Assembly: GCA_040753555.1 (NCBI GenBank)
Contig: JBFMDZ010000006.1
Location: 1-33,808, forward strand
Direction of reading: 5' to 3'
Origin: a bacterium
Lineage (GTDB): Bacteria > UBA9089 > UBA9088
DNA: 33,808 bases
Shown: positions 7,779-14,831 of the stretch, piece after piece
How the letters are laid out: each line of letters starts with the position of its first letter
Numbering within the stretch: position 1 is the first letter of the stretch
Translations under genes and position numbers: made by a program
Notes under the pieces: model-generated
The model's database searches: none
Told to the model about the DNA's origin: nothing
The model's input: the letters and a program-made list of their open reading frames with translations, nothing else

Positions 7779-7843
7779 CTAAAATGATATTGAATAACCA
7801 AGATACAAACATCAAATAAATTCCAATATTCAACAACTAATTT

Positions 7844-7939
7844 TCATTTCCCTTCTTCAACCAATTTTTTATTGTATAACACTTTGGAGTTTGCTAAAAT
7901 CAAAATTCTATAATCTTTAGCCACCTTTACAATCTCCAT
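7844..7939 (-). CDS. Small ORF of 31 residues directly after ppdK
   Basis: The ATG (7939-7937) follows the ppdK stop codon with no gap (TAAATG) and runs 31 codons to TGA at 7846-7844. The peptide is basic and mixed, with V-A-K-D-Y-R-I-L-I-L-A-N-S-K-V-L-Y-N-K-K. The tail faintly resembles the end of minimal nucleotidyltransferases, but the match is too short to trust. It may be a translated appendage, a gene remnant or chance. The remainder of the aroB-ppdK gap is A+T-rich and shows nothing else. Confidence 0.25.
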   Translation of the reverse strand: MEIVKVAKDYRILILANSKVLYNKKLVEEGK

Positions 7940-10582
7940 TTATTTCTTTATCCTTGCTTGTGCTGCCGCTAATCTAGCTATTGGAACCCTATATGGTGAG
8001 CAGGAGACATAGTCAAGACCAGCCTTGTCGCAGAACATAACAGATGATGGCTCTCCGCCATGCTCTCCACATATTCCAACCTTAAGGTTCTGCCTTGCCT
8101 TTCTTCCATTGCTTACACCAAGCTTTATAAGCTCACCAACGCCATCCTGGTCTAATACCTCAAATGGGTTATCCTTCAATATTTTATCTGTCAAATATTT
8201 TGGAAGGAATTTTCTCTCTGCATCATCCCTTGAAAATGCAAATGTCATCTGGGTTAGGTCATTTGTTCCAAATGAGAAAAACTCTGCAGACTCTGCAATT
8301 CTATCTGCAACAATTGCTGCCCTTGGAACCTCAATCATTGTTCCAATGATGTATTTTACCTTAATTCCCTGCTCTTTAAATACCTTCTCCGCTGTCTTGT
8401 CTACCACCATTTTTTGTCCATCAAATTCAGCCTTTTCTGAAACTAAAGGAATCATTATCTCGGGGAAAACCTCAATTCCCTTCTTTGCCAATATACAGGC
8501 TGCCTCTAATATTGCCCTTGTTTGCATCTCTGAAATTTCTGGATAGACAATTCCAAGCCTGCATCCCCTTAAACCAAGCATTGGATTTATCTCAGAGAGA
8601 TTTGAGACCTTATGCAATAACCCTTCAATCTCCTTTTGCCTTTCTTGTTCTTTATCTTCTACCCTTAATTTTATAAGCTCAATCCTTAATTCCTCATGCT
8701 TTGGAAGGAATTCGTGTAAGGGTGGGTCAAGGAGCCTTATTGTTACAGGAAGCCCTTGCATCTCTTTGAATATCCCAATAAAATCTTCCCTCTGGAATTG
8801 CAGGAGCTTGTCCAATGCCTTTCTCCTATCCTTTTCTGTCTCTGCCATAATCATCTCCTGCATAATGGGAAGCCTTTTTTCTCCAAAGAACATATGCTCT
8901 GTCCTGCATAAGCCTATGCCCTCTGCACCAAATTCCCTTGCCTTTTTTGCTCCCTCCGTGTCATCTGCATTTGTTCTAACCTTAAGATGCCTTTTCTCAT
9001 CAGCCCAGGAGAGGAGGGTATTTAGCTCATCTGTTATCCTTGGTGGAATAATGTATGGAATACGGGAAAGATAGACATTTCCTGTTGTTCCATCTATTGT
9101 TATTTCATCTCCCTCCTTTAGCCTCTTTTTCTCTACTATTAGCTCTTTTTTCTTCTCATCAATCTTTATTGCCTCACATCCGCAGACACAGGGCTTTCCC
9201 ATTCCCCTTGCAACAACAGCGGCATGAGATGTCATTCCTCCCCTTGCTGTAAGGATTCCCTCTGATACAGCCATTCCATGAATGTCATCTGGAGATGTCT
9301 CCTCCCTTACTAAAATAACCCTGTCCTTCTCTGAAACCTTTACAGCATCGTCTGGACAAAATACAATCTTTCCTATGGCAACACCAGGGGAGGCAGGAAG
9401 GCCATTGCAATCAGAAGATATATTTGCATTTGGGTCAATCTGTGGGTGAAGAAGGGCTTTTAAACCTGCTGCTTCAACCCTTAACAATGCGGTATCCTTT
9501 ATTATTAGCCTCTCTTTTACCATATCAACAGCAATCTTGACAGAAGATGCAGGCGTTCTTTTTCCCCTCCTTGTCTGAAGAATATAAAGGTTTCCATTCT
9601 CAATGGTAAATTCTATATCCTGCATATCCTTATAATGCTTTTCAAGGATTTTTGTAATCCTTTCAAACTCTTTGTAAATATTAGGCATTTGGTCGTGAAG
9701 ATGGGAAATGTGCTTTGGTGTTCTTATCCCTGCAACAACATCCTCTCCCTGGGCATTGATGAGATATTCGCCATAAAGCTTCTTTTCGCCATTTGATGGA
9801 TTTCTTGTAAATGCAACACCTGTTCCCGATGTATCTCCCATATTTCCAAAGACCATTGCCTGGACATTCACAGCTGTTCCCAATGTATCGGAGATTTTAT
9901 ATATTCTTCTATATTCAATAGCCCTCTTGTTATGCCAGGAGCCAAATACTGTATCTATAGACATCCATAGCTGTTCCCTTGGGTCTTGTGGAAAATCCTT
10001 TTTTTCGTTTATAAGAAGCCTTTTGTAATCCCTTACAACCTCCTTAAGGTCTTCACAGTCAAGCTCAATATCATAGACAACACCCTTTTTTTTCTTTTTT
10101 GCAGAGAGGATTTCTTCAAATTTTTTAATGTCAATTTTTAAGACAATGTCAGAAAACATCTGGATGAATCTTCTGTAGGCATCATAGGCTGTTCTTTCGT
10201 TTCCTGTCTGCTTTATAAAGCCCTTTATTGTTTCATCATTTAAGCCTAGATTAAGAATTGTATCCATCATTCCAGGCATAGATATTGGTGCGCCAGATCT
10301 AACAGAAACAAGCAAAGGATTTTCCTTATCCCCAAATTTCCTCTCCATTGCTTTTTCTAGCTTTTGTAAAGCATTATCAACCTCATCCCTTAAGCCCTCT
10401 GGATATTCGCTATTTTTATAATAATAGCTACAAATATCTGTTGAGATAGTAAACCCTGGTGGCACAGGAATTCCTATATTTGTCATCTCAGCAAGGTCAG
10501 CACCCTTGCCACCCAGGAGGGATTTTAGCTCTGTTCCTCCATCTGCCTTTCCATTTCCAAAGAAATATACATATTTTGCCAT
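7940..10582 (-). CDS. ppdK: Pyruvate, phosphate dikinase
   Basis: An 880-residue enzyme interconverting pyruvate + ATP + Pi and PEP + AMP + PPi, full length for the family. The N-terminal ATP-grasp domain begins with Y-F-F-G-N-G and contains L-L-G-G-K-G-A-D-L-A-E-M and V-R-S-G-A-P-I-S-M-P-G-M-M-D-T. The central swivelling domain has the phospho-histidine in G-G-M-T-S-H-A-A-V-V-A-R. The C-terminal barrel has G-I-G-L-C-R-T-E-H-M-F and the catalytic Cys in I-C-G-E-H-G-G. The ribosome-binding site AAAGGAGG precedes ATG 10582. No PPDK regulatory kinase/phosphatase is adjacent. It is divergent from nuoI and shares the intergenic region carrying an inverted repeat at 10640-10668. In this setting it probably works in glycolysis in the ATP-forming direction, or in gluconeogenesis; direction cannot be read from sequence. 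Confidence 0.97.
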   Translation of the reverse strand: MAKYVYFFGNGKADGGTELKSLLGGKGADLAEMTNIGIPVPPGFTISTDICSYYYKNSEYPEGLRDEVDNALQKLEKAMERKFGDKENPLLVSVRSGAPISMPGMMDTILNLGLNDETIKGFIKQTGNERTAYDAYRRFIQMFSDIVLKIDIKKFEEILSAKKKKKGVVYDIELDCEDLKEVVRDYKRLLINEKKDFPQDPREQLWMSIDTVFGSWHNKRAIEYRRIYKISDTLGTAVNVQAMVFGNMGDTSGTGVAFTRNPSNGEKKLYGEYLINAQGEDVVAGIRTPKHISHLHDQMPNIYKEFERITKILEKHYKDMQDIEFTIENGNLYILQTRRGKRTPASSVKIAVDMVKERLIIKDTALLRVEAAGLKALLHPQIDPNANISSDCNGLPASPGVAIGKIVFCPDDAVKVSEKDRVILVREETSPDDIHGMAVSEGILTARGGMTSHAAVVARGMGKPCVCGCEAIKIDEKKKELIVEKKRLKEGDEITIDGTTGNVYLSRIPYIIPPRITDELNTLLSWADEKRHLKVRTNADDTEGAKKAREFGAEGIGLCRTEHMFFGEKRLPIMQEMIMAETEKDRRKALDKLLQFQREDFIGIFKEMQGLPVTIRLLDPPLHEFLPKHEELRIELIKLRVEDKEQERQKEIEGLLHKVSNLSEINPMLGLRGCRLGIVYPEISEMQTRAILEAACILAKKGIEVFPEIMIPLVSEKAEFDGQKMVVDKTAEKVFKEQGIKVKYIIGTMIEVPRAAIVADRIAESAEFFSFGTNDLTQMTFAFSRDDAERKFLPKYLTDKILKDNPFEVLDQDGVGELIKLGVSNGRKARQNLKVGICGEHGGEPSSVMFCDKAGLDYVSCSPYRVPIARLAAAQARIKK

Positions 10583-10639
10583 TTTTCTTTCCTCCTTTAA
10601 ATTTAATAAGAATTTATTTTAAATTTAAATTTTATTTTT

Positions 10640-10668
10640 GTCTAGTTTTACTTAAAAAAATACTAGAC
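10640..10668. promoter_or_regulatory. Operator-like inverted repeat between ppdK and nuoI
   Basis: A perfect 7-bp inverted repeat, GTCTAGT (10640-10646) and ACTAGAC (10662-10668), has arm centres 22 bp apart, about two helical turns. The right arm overlaps the predicted nuoI -35 region. The dimensions suit a dimeric regulator controlling the nuo cluster and possibly ppdK. The regulator is unknown. Confidence 0.45.
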
Positions 10669-10692
10669 TTTAACCTTTTTTAAAATTATACT
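10664..10692 (+). promoter_or_regulatory. Promoter of the nuoI cluster, predicted leaderless
   Basis: TAGACT (10664-10669), a 17-nt spacer and TATACT (10687-10692). The -10 box ends 6 nt before the GTG start at 10699, so transcription would begin at or next to the start codon. The sequence before GTG is a T-run with no Shine-Dalgarno. Confidence 0.45.
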
Positions 10693-10698
10693 TTTTTT

Positions 10699-11124
10699 GT
10701 GCAAGCAATAGTTGAGCTTATAAGGGGGCTTTGGATTACATTTTGCCATTTATGGACAAGGCATGTTACAATCCAATATCCAAGGGAAAGAAAGCCTGTA
10801 GCACAAAGGTTTAGGGGTCCTACAAGGCTTCTTCTTTCTGACAACGAAATTGAAAAATGTGTTGCCTGTTGCCTTTGTGCCCAATATTGCCCATCTGGGT
10901 GTATAAAAATATCGGCATTTGAAGACGAATCTCATAACAAGAGGCTTTTATCGTATGAGATTGATATAAAAAGGTGCATCTTCTGTGGATTATGTATAGA
11001 AGCCTGTCCAAAGGAGGCAATAAAGCAATCAGAGATTTATGAGCTTGCGTGTTTAGATAAAGATGAGATGGTCTATTCAAAGGAGACCTTGATTAAAGAG
11101 CCTTTTGTTCAAAAATACAAATGA
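10699..11124 (+). CDS. nuoI: NADH-quinone oxidoreductase subunit I (2x 4Fe-4S)
   Basis: A 141-residue ferredoxin-like subunit of the complex I peripheral arm that carries clusters N6a and N6b. Two full 4Fe-4S motifs are visible: Cys54, 57, 60, 64 (C-V-A-C-C-L-C-A-Q-Y-C-P) and Cys93, 96, 99, 103 (C-I-F-C-G-L-C-I-E-A-C-P). The N-terminal amphipathic G-L-W-I-T-F and the Y-P-R-E-R-K-P segment are typical. The start is GTG 10699. It is the first gene of its transcript, separated from nuoH by three small ORFs, although nuoH normally precedes nuoI directly. The stop overlaps the next ORF (ATGA). nuoA-G and nuoL-N are not in the window. Confidence 0.95.
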   Translation: MQAIVELIRGLWITFCHLWTRHVTIQYPRERKPVAQRFRGPTRLLLSDNEIEKCVACCLCAQYCPSGCIKISAFEDESHNKRLLSYEIDIKRCIFCGLCIEACPKEAIKQSEIYELACLDKDEMVYSKETLIKEPFVQKYK

Positions 11125-11453
11125 AAGAGAGAATAATTCAACAAGGATGGGATGTTGAGGATGCCTTTTTTGGGGCATTGCTAGGAGCTGTGTTTGGGAT
11201 TGTTATTCAGGAAAAAGAATGGTACATTTTTCCCATTTTAATAGCATTTTTAGGGGTGGTTGTTTTTTATTTAAAGAAACATTTCACCCTTCCAAAAGGA
11301 TTAAAAAGACAGAGAGCAATTGGTAAGCTTTTGATGGGTATTATACTTACTTCCATTTCCTTATGGATTTCAGGAGTTTTTACTCTACATCATTCTTCTT
11401 GGTTAGGAATTACTATTATTGTCTGGGTCATATTAAAATTTATCAAAAATTAG
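11121..11453 (+). CDS. Hypothetical membrane protein, four predicted helices
   Basis: A 110-residue protein not recognised as any family. Four hydrophobic stretches fit membrane helices: about residues 15-30 (A-F-F-G-A-L-L-G-A-V-F-G), 34-52, 68-86 and 91-108. A basic loop (K-K-H-F-T-L-P-K-G-L-K-R-Q-R) separates helices 2 and 3, so it would lie in the cytoplasm. The ATG overlaps the nuoI stop (ATGA), which implies translational coupling and co-expression with complex I. It is too short for and unlike NuoA, NuoJ or NuoK, so it is not a displaced complex I subunit as far as can be seen. A role in assembly or an accessory antiport helix would be speculation. Confidence 0.75.
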   Translation: MKERIIQQGWDVEDAFFGALLGAVFGIVIQEKEWYIFPILIAFLGVVVFYLKKHFTLPKGLKRQRAIGKLLMGIILTSISLWISGVFTLHHSSWLGITIIVWVILKFIKN

Positions 11454-11630
11454 ATGGAAATCATTGGTTGTTTATGTATTATTATTATAACAATTTATCT
11501 CTATGTAGATATTATCTTTGATTTTAGCTTGGAAGAGGTAATTATCAAGCATATCAAGTATATCTTGTGGCCAAAAAAGGTGATTATGCGGCATTACGAT
11601 ATTCTTAAGGAGGTGGTCTGTGGTATATAA
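11454..11630 (+). CDS. Small membrane-anchored ORF, 58 residues
   Basis: The ATG at 11454 immediately follows the previous stop (TAGATG) and the frame is open for 58 codons to TAA 11630, overlapping the next gene by 11 nt. Residues 4-22 form one hydrophobic segment rich in Ile and Cys; the rest is charged (S-L-E-E-V-I-I-K, W-P-K-K-V-I-M-R-H). Tight head-to-tail spacing in a compact operon supports translation. The AAGGAGG ribosome-binding site of the next gene lies inside this ORF. No family is recognised. Confidence 0.5.
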   Translation: MEIIGCLCIIIITIYLYVDIIFDFSLEEVIIKHIKYILWPKKVIMRHYDILKEVVCGI

Positions 11631-11988
11631 TTACGATAAATCTTTTGGCCCAGTAATAGATATTGTAATTTCTAATCCCTCCACAGGAAAGGAGGCTATT
11701 TGTAGGGGTCTTATTGCTCCAGGATGTCAAATGACCGCTATTCCCAAAAAGATTGTAGACTTATTGGATTTAAAATCTTTTTCTTCAATACCAACAATGG
11801 CTTTGTTTGGAACTGCCAAAACCCCAGTTTATCTAATAAACCTATCTATTGCCAATCTTGCTTTAAACCTTAATGTCCTATCTTTTGAATTACAAGACAT
11901 AGTCCTGGTTGGAAGGGATATTTTGAACAAATTTGTCATTACCCTTGATGGAAAGAGGGGGATTTGTGAAATTAAGGAGGAAGAATGA
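11620..11988 (+). CDS. Retropepsin-like (clan AA) aspartic protease fold protein lacking the catalytic Asp
   Basis: 122 residues from GTG 11620 behind a strong AAGGAGG site. The order of features is that of small bacterial clan AA retropepsin-like proteins: a beta hairpin, then G-L-I-A-P-G-C-Q-M-T-A-I-P-K-K where relatives have L-I-D-T-G-A followed by I-P, then G-T-A-K-T-P-V-Y-L, and V-L-V-G-R-D-I-L-N-K-F near the C-terminus. The D-T-G triad is A-P-G here (residues 33-35), so the essential aspartate is missing while the rest of the fold signature is kept. It is therefore probably inactive as a protease and may act as a binding or scaffold protein. The stop overlaps the nuoH start (ATGA), so it is translationally coupled to complex I. 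Family identification is by motif and fairly secure; function is unknown. Confidence 0.7.
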   Translation: MVYNYDKSFGPVIDIVISNPSTGKEAICRGLIAPGCQMTAIPKKIVDLLDLKSFSSIPTMALFGTAKTPVYLINLSIANLALNLNVLSFELQDIVLVGRDILNKFVITLDGKRGICEIKEEE

Positions 11989-13046
11989 ACCTATTATATG
12001 ACACAGAAAAACTGATTTCAATTATTTACAATTGGATGCAAGGGCTTTGCAAAACTCATAATATCCCAGATATTGCCTTGACGCTTGTCATTATGATAAT
12101 TGTTGGGGTTCTTGTTGCAGGCTTTGTCTCGGTAAATACCCTTTTCCTTGTGCTTGCCGAGAGGAAGGTCTCTGCTTGGATGCAGGACAGGCTTGGCCCA
12201 ATGAGGGTAGGACCCCAGGGGCTCCTTCAGACAGTAGCAGATGCCATTAAGCTCCTTCAAAAGGAGGATATTACACCATCCCCTGCAGATAAAATCCTCC
12301 ATTTTCTAGCACCTTTAATTATGTTTATCCCAGCAATAATGGCTTATGCTGTTATTTCATGGTCTCCTGGTATATATGCTGTTTCCCTTGATTTAGGGCT
12401 TTTGTACATCCTTGCCCTCTCTGCTATAGGAACAATAGGCATTGTTATTGCAGGCTTCTCCTCAGGAAACAAGTGGACGCTCCTTGGTGGAATGAGGTCT
12501 GCAGCTCAAATGATCTCTTACGAGGTTCCCCTTATTTTATCCTTTATTGGTGTAATTATGCTCAATGGCTCTTTAAACCTTAATTCTGTAATTGAATCTC
12601 AAAAAAATATGTGGTTCATTGTCTATCAACCAATTGGATTTTTGCTATTTCTGATAGCTGGTTGTGCAGAGGTAAACAGGGCTCCATTTGACCTTCCAGA
12701 AGCAGAGAGCGAGCTGGTGGCAGGTTTTCATACAGAGTATTCTGGAATGAAATTTGCCTTGTTCTTCCTTGGTGAATATGCAAATATGTTTATCTGTGCT
12801 TGTCTTGCGGCAACCTTGTTCCTTGGTGGATGGAATGGAATTCCTGGTCTTCCCTTTATTCTTCCTCCAATTGTTTGGTTTCTTATAAAGGCATATTTTA
12901 TAATATTTGTTATAATGTGGTTTCGCTGGACATATCCAAGAATAAGGGTTGACCAGCTTATGGGTTTTGGCTGGAAATTTTTAACACCCCTTGGCTTTTT
13001 AAATATAGCAATTACAGGGGTTATGATTTCATTGGGATGGATATGA
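11985..13046 (+). CDS. nuoH: NADH-quinone oxidoreductase subunit H
   Basis: A 353-residue multi-spanning subunit that joins the peripheral and membrane arms of complex I and forms part of the quinone chamber. Diagnostic segments are present: A-E-R-K-V-S-A-W-M-Q-D-R-L-G-P-M-R-V-G-P-Q-G, A-D-A-I-K-L-L-Q-K-E-D, R-S-A-A-Q-M-I-S-Y-E-V, N-R-A-P-F-D-L-P-E-A-E-S-E-L-V-A-G-F-H-T-E-Y-S-G, and the R-W-T-Y-P-R-I-R-V-D-Q-L-M end motif. About eight helices are evident. The start ATG overlaps the retropepsin-like stop, with GGAGGAAG upstream. A GAGTCRG tandem repeat separates it from nuoJ. Confidence 0.97.
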   Translation: MNLLYDTEKLISIIYNWMQGLCKTHNIPDIALTLVIMIIVGVLVAGFVSVNTLFLVLAERKVSAWMQDRLGPMRVGPQGLLQTVADAIKLLQKEDITPSPADKILHFLAPLIMFIPAIMAYAVISWSPGIYAVSLDLGLLYILALSAIGTIGIVIAGFSSGNKWTLLGGMRSAAQMISYEVPLILSFIGVIMLNGSLNLNSVIESQKNMWFIVYQPIGFLLFLIAGCAEVNRAPFDLPEAESELVAGFHTEYSGMKFALFFLGEYANMFICACLAATLFLGGWNGIPGLPFILPPIVWFLIKAYFIIFVIMWFRWTYPRIRVDQLMGFGWKFLTPLGFLNIAITGVMISLGWI

Positions 13047-13052
13047 GAAAAG

Positions 13053-13084
13053 AGTCGGGAGTCGGGAGTCAGGAGTCAGGAGTC
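13053..13084 (+). repeat. GAGTCRG heptamer tandem repeat, about 4.5 copies, between nuoH and nuoJ
   Basis: Two GAGTCGG units, two GAGTCAG units and a partial GAGTC lie in direct tandem and fill nearly the whole 42-nt nuoH-nuoJ gap. The last units contain AGGAG (13078-13082), placed 6 nt before the nuoJ ATG, so the repeat itself supplies the ribosome-binding site. Confidence 0.9.
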
Positions 13085-13088
13085 TAAA

Positions 13089-13559
13089 ATGGAGGTGGGA
13101 TTTTATGTGTTGGGGGCTTTGGCGGTTTTTTCTGCTATGCTTGCCATTTCCTTAAAGAGCCTCATAAGGGCTGTTATGGCTCTCGCCCTATTTTTCATTT
13201 GCATAGGAGGATTGTATATAAATATGTCCTGTGAATTTTTAGGTTTTGTTCAAATCCTTATCTATGTTGGTGGCGTAATTGTTTTATTTCTATTTGTCAT
13301 TATGACATCAGGAAATATAGAGGCAGGGAAGTCAAATTGGATTTTAAGGATATTCGGGCTTTTAAGCTCTTTACTTTTATTTTTAGCCCTTGTTTGGGGA
13401 TTTAAGAAAAAACCATTTATCCTTACAAAACAAGGATTTTCTGGAATAAGGGAAATAGGAGACCTTATTATGACACAATATCTTATTCAATTTGAGGTTG
13501 TATCCCTTCTTTTGCTTGTTGTTTTAATTGGAGCAATTGTGCTTTTGAAAAGGGAATGA
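13089..13559 (+). CDS. nuoJ: NADH-quinone oxidoreductase subunit J
   Basis: A 156-residue membrane subunit with five predicted helices. The family motifs L-K-S-L-I-R-A-V-M-A-L-A, Y-I-N-M-S-C-E-F-L-G-F-V-Q-I-L-I-Y-V-G-G-V-I-V-L-F-L-F-V-I-M and the late V-V-S-L-L-L-L-V-V-L-I-G-A-I-V-L segment are clear. Slightly shorter than E. coli NuoJ, as in many anaerobes. The stop overlaps the nuoK start (GAATGAA). Confidence 0.95.
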   Translation: MEVGFYVLGALAVFSAMLAISLKSLIRAVMALALFFICIGGLYINMSCEFLGFVQILIYVGGVIVLFLFVIMTSGNIEAGKSNWILRIFGLLSSLLLFLALVWGFKKKPFILTKQGFSGIREIGDLIMTQYLIQFEVVSLLLLVVLIGAIVLLKRE

Positions 13560-13843
13560 ATTACATTTTGCTTTCTGCGATTATTTTTTGTATAGGGCTA
13601 TATGGAGCCTTATCAAGAAAGAATGGAATTATGGTTCTTATCTCAATTGAGATAATGCTAAATGCTGCCTGTCTTAACCTTGCTTATTTTTCATCATTTT
13701 ATAATCCAGCTGGTCAAATATTTGCCCTGTTTGCTATTGTTATCTCTGCAGCCTGTGTTGGCTGTGGCCTTGCAATATTCCTCCTTGCCTTTAGAGAAAA
13801 GGAAAAGATAGACCTAGATTCCTTCAATCTCCTCAAGGGATAA
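13556..13843 (+). CDS. nuoK: NADH-quinone oxidoreductase subunit K
   Basis: A 95-residue, three-helix antiporter-like subunit, normal length. The signature G-L-Y-G-A-L-S-R-K-N-G-I-M-V-L-I-S-I-E-I-M-L-N-A-A-C-L-N-L-A is present, with the conserved membrane glutamate in S-I-E, and a second acidic position in L-A-F-R-E-K-E. It overlaps nuoJ by 4 nt. The proton-pumping subunits L, M and N that usually follow are absent; plsX begins 10 nt downstream. Confidence 0.95.
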   Translation: MNYILLSAIIFCIGLYGALSRKNGIMVLISIEIMLNAACLNLAYFSSFYNPAGQIFALFAIVISAACVGCGLAIFLLAFREKEKIDLDSFNLLKG

Positions 13844-13853
13844 ATCCTATAAA

Positions 13854-14831
13854 ATGAAAATTGCTGTTGATGCAATGGGTGGTGATTATGCACCACAAGC
13901 GATAATAGAAGGTGTAATAGATGCCTTTTCTTTGGGATTTGCAAAGGAGATAATCCTTGTTGGGAATCCTGATTTAATAAATAGAGAAATAAAAAAATAT
14001 AAAAAAGACCTTCCTGTGGAAATTTATCCATCTGATAGTGTAATTGGAATGGAGGAATCGCCTGTATCTGCTTTAAGGACAAAACCAGATTCATCCATTG
14101 CTGTTTGTTATTCCTTGGTGAGAAAAAAAATTGCAGGTTCTGTTGTCTCTGCTGGAAATACAGGCGCATCATTTATAGGAGGATTAACAATATTAGGAAG
14201 GCTTAAGGGTATAGATAGACCTGCCATTGCCTCACCTATTCCAACCAAAAATGGCGTCTGTATCTTAATTGATGTAGGAGCAAATGTTGATTCAAAACCA
14301 GAGCATCTCTTTCAATTTGGGGCAATGGGTAAGGTTTATGCAGAAGAGGTTTTGGGAATAGAAAATCCAAAGGTTGGTATTTTAAATATCGGAGAGGAGG
14401 AGGGAAAGGGCAATAGGCTTACAGACAAAGCAGGTTTTTTGTTTTCCAAAGGGAATTTTAATTTTTGTGGAAATATAGAGGGTGGAGATATTTTGAAAGG
14501 GAAGGCAGATGTTGTTGTCTGCGATGGGTTTGTTGGTAATTCTATCCTTAAATTTGGAGAGGGTGTTGCTGAGTTTATTGTTGATTATATAAGGAATGGA
14601 AATTTTATAAATAAGCTCGGTCTTTTATTTGCAAAGGGGCTATTTAAGAGGCTTCTTAAAAAAATAGATTATTCAGAGTATGGAGGAGCACCCCTACTTG
14701 GGATAAGAGGGGTATCCATAATATGCCATGGAAAATCTAAAAGGAGGGCAATTGCTAATGCCATAAGGGTTGCAAGCGAAAGCATATCACATCATATAAA
14801 CGAAAGGATAGAGGAAGAATTAAGGGTTTAA
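13854..14831 (+). CDS. plsX: Phosphate acyltransferase PlsX
   Basis: 325 residues. Transfers acyl groups from acyl-ACP to phosphate, making acyl-phosphate for PlsY in phospholipid synthesis; a peripheral membrane enzyme. The start K-I-A-V-D-A-M-G-G-D-Y-A-P, then S-V-I-G-M-E-E-S-P, S-A-G-N-T-G-A, the I-D-V-G-A-N segment, L-N-I-G-E-E-E-G-K-G, C-D-G-F-V-G-N, and a C-terminal Y-G-G-A-P-L-L-G are all diagnostic. It is usually next to rpmF and fabH; rpmF is missing here and nuoK takes its place. The TAA overlaps the fabH ATG by one base. Confidence 0.96.
   Translation: MKIAVDAMGGDYAPQAIIEGVIDAFSLGFAKEIILVGNPDLINREIKKYKKDLPVEIYPSDSVIGMEESPVSALRTKPDSSIAVCYSLVRKKIAGSVVSAGNTGASFIGGLTILGRLKGIDRPAIASPIPTKNGVCILIDVGANVDSKPEHLFQFGAMGKVYAEEVLGIENPKVGILNIGEEEGKGNRLTDKAGFLFSKGNFNFCGNIEGGDILKGKADVVVCDGFVGNSILKFGEGVAEFIVDYIRNGNFINKLGLLFAKGLFKRLLKKIDYSEYGGAPLLGIRGVSIICHGKSKRRAIANAIRVASESISHHINERIEEELRV

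Noticed and set aside
8025-8546. 173-residue plus-strand ORF inside ppdK
   Set aside because: Antisense shadow of the highly conserved PPDK C-terminal barrel; its sequence is low-complexity Ser/Pro/Ile as expected of a shadow frame.
13053-13084. CRISPR-like array
   Set aside because: The units are 7-nt direct tandem repeats without spacers. No CRISPR repeats or cas genes were found anywhere in the window.
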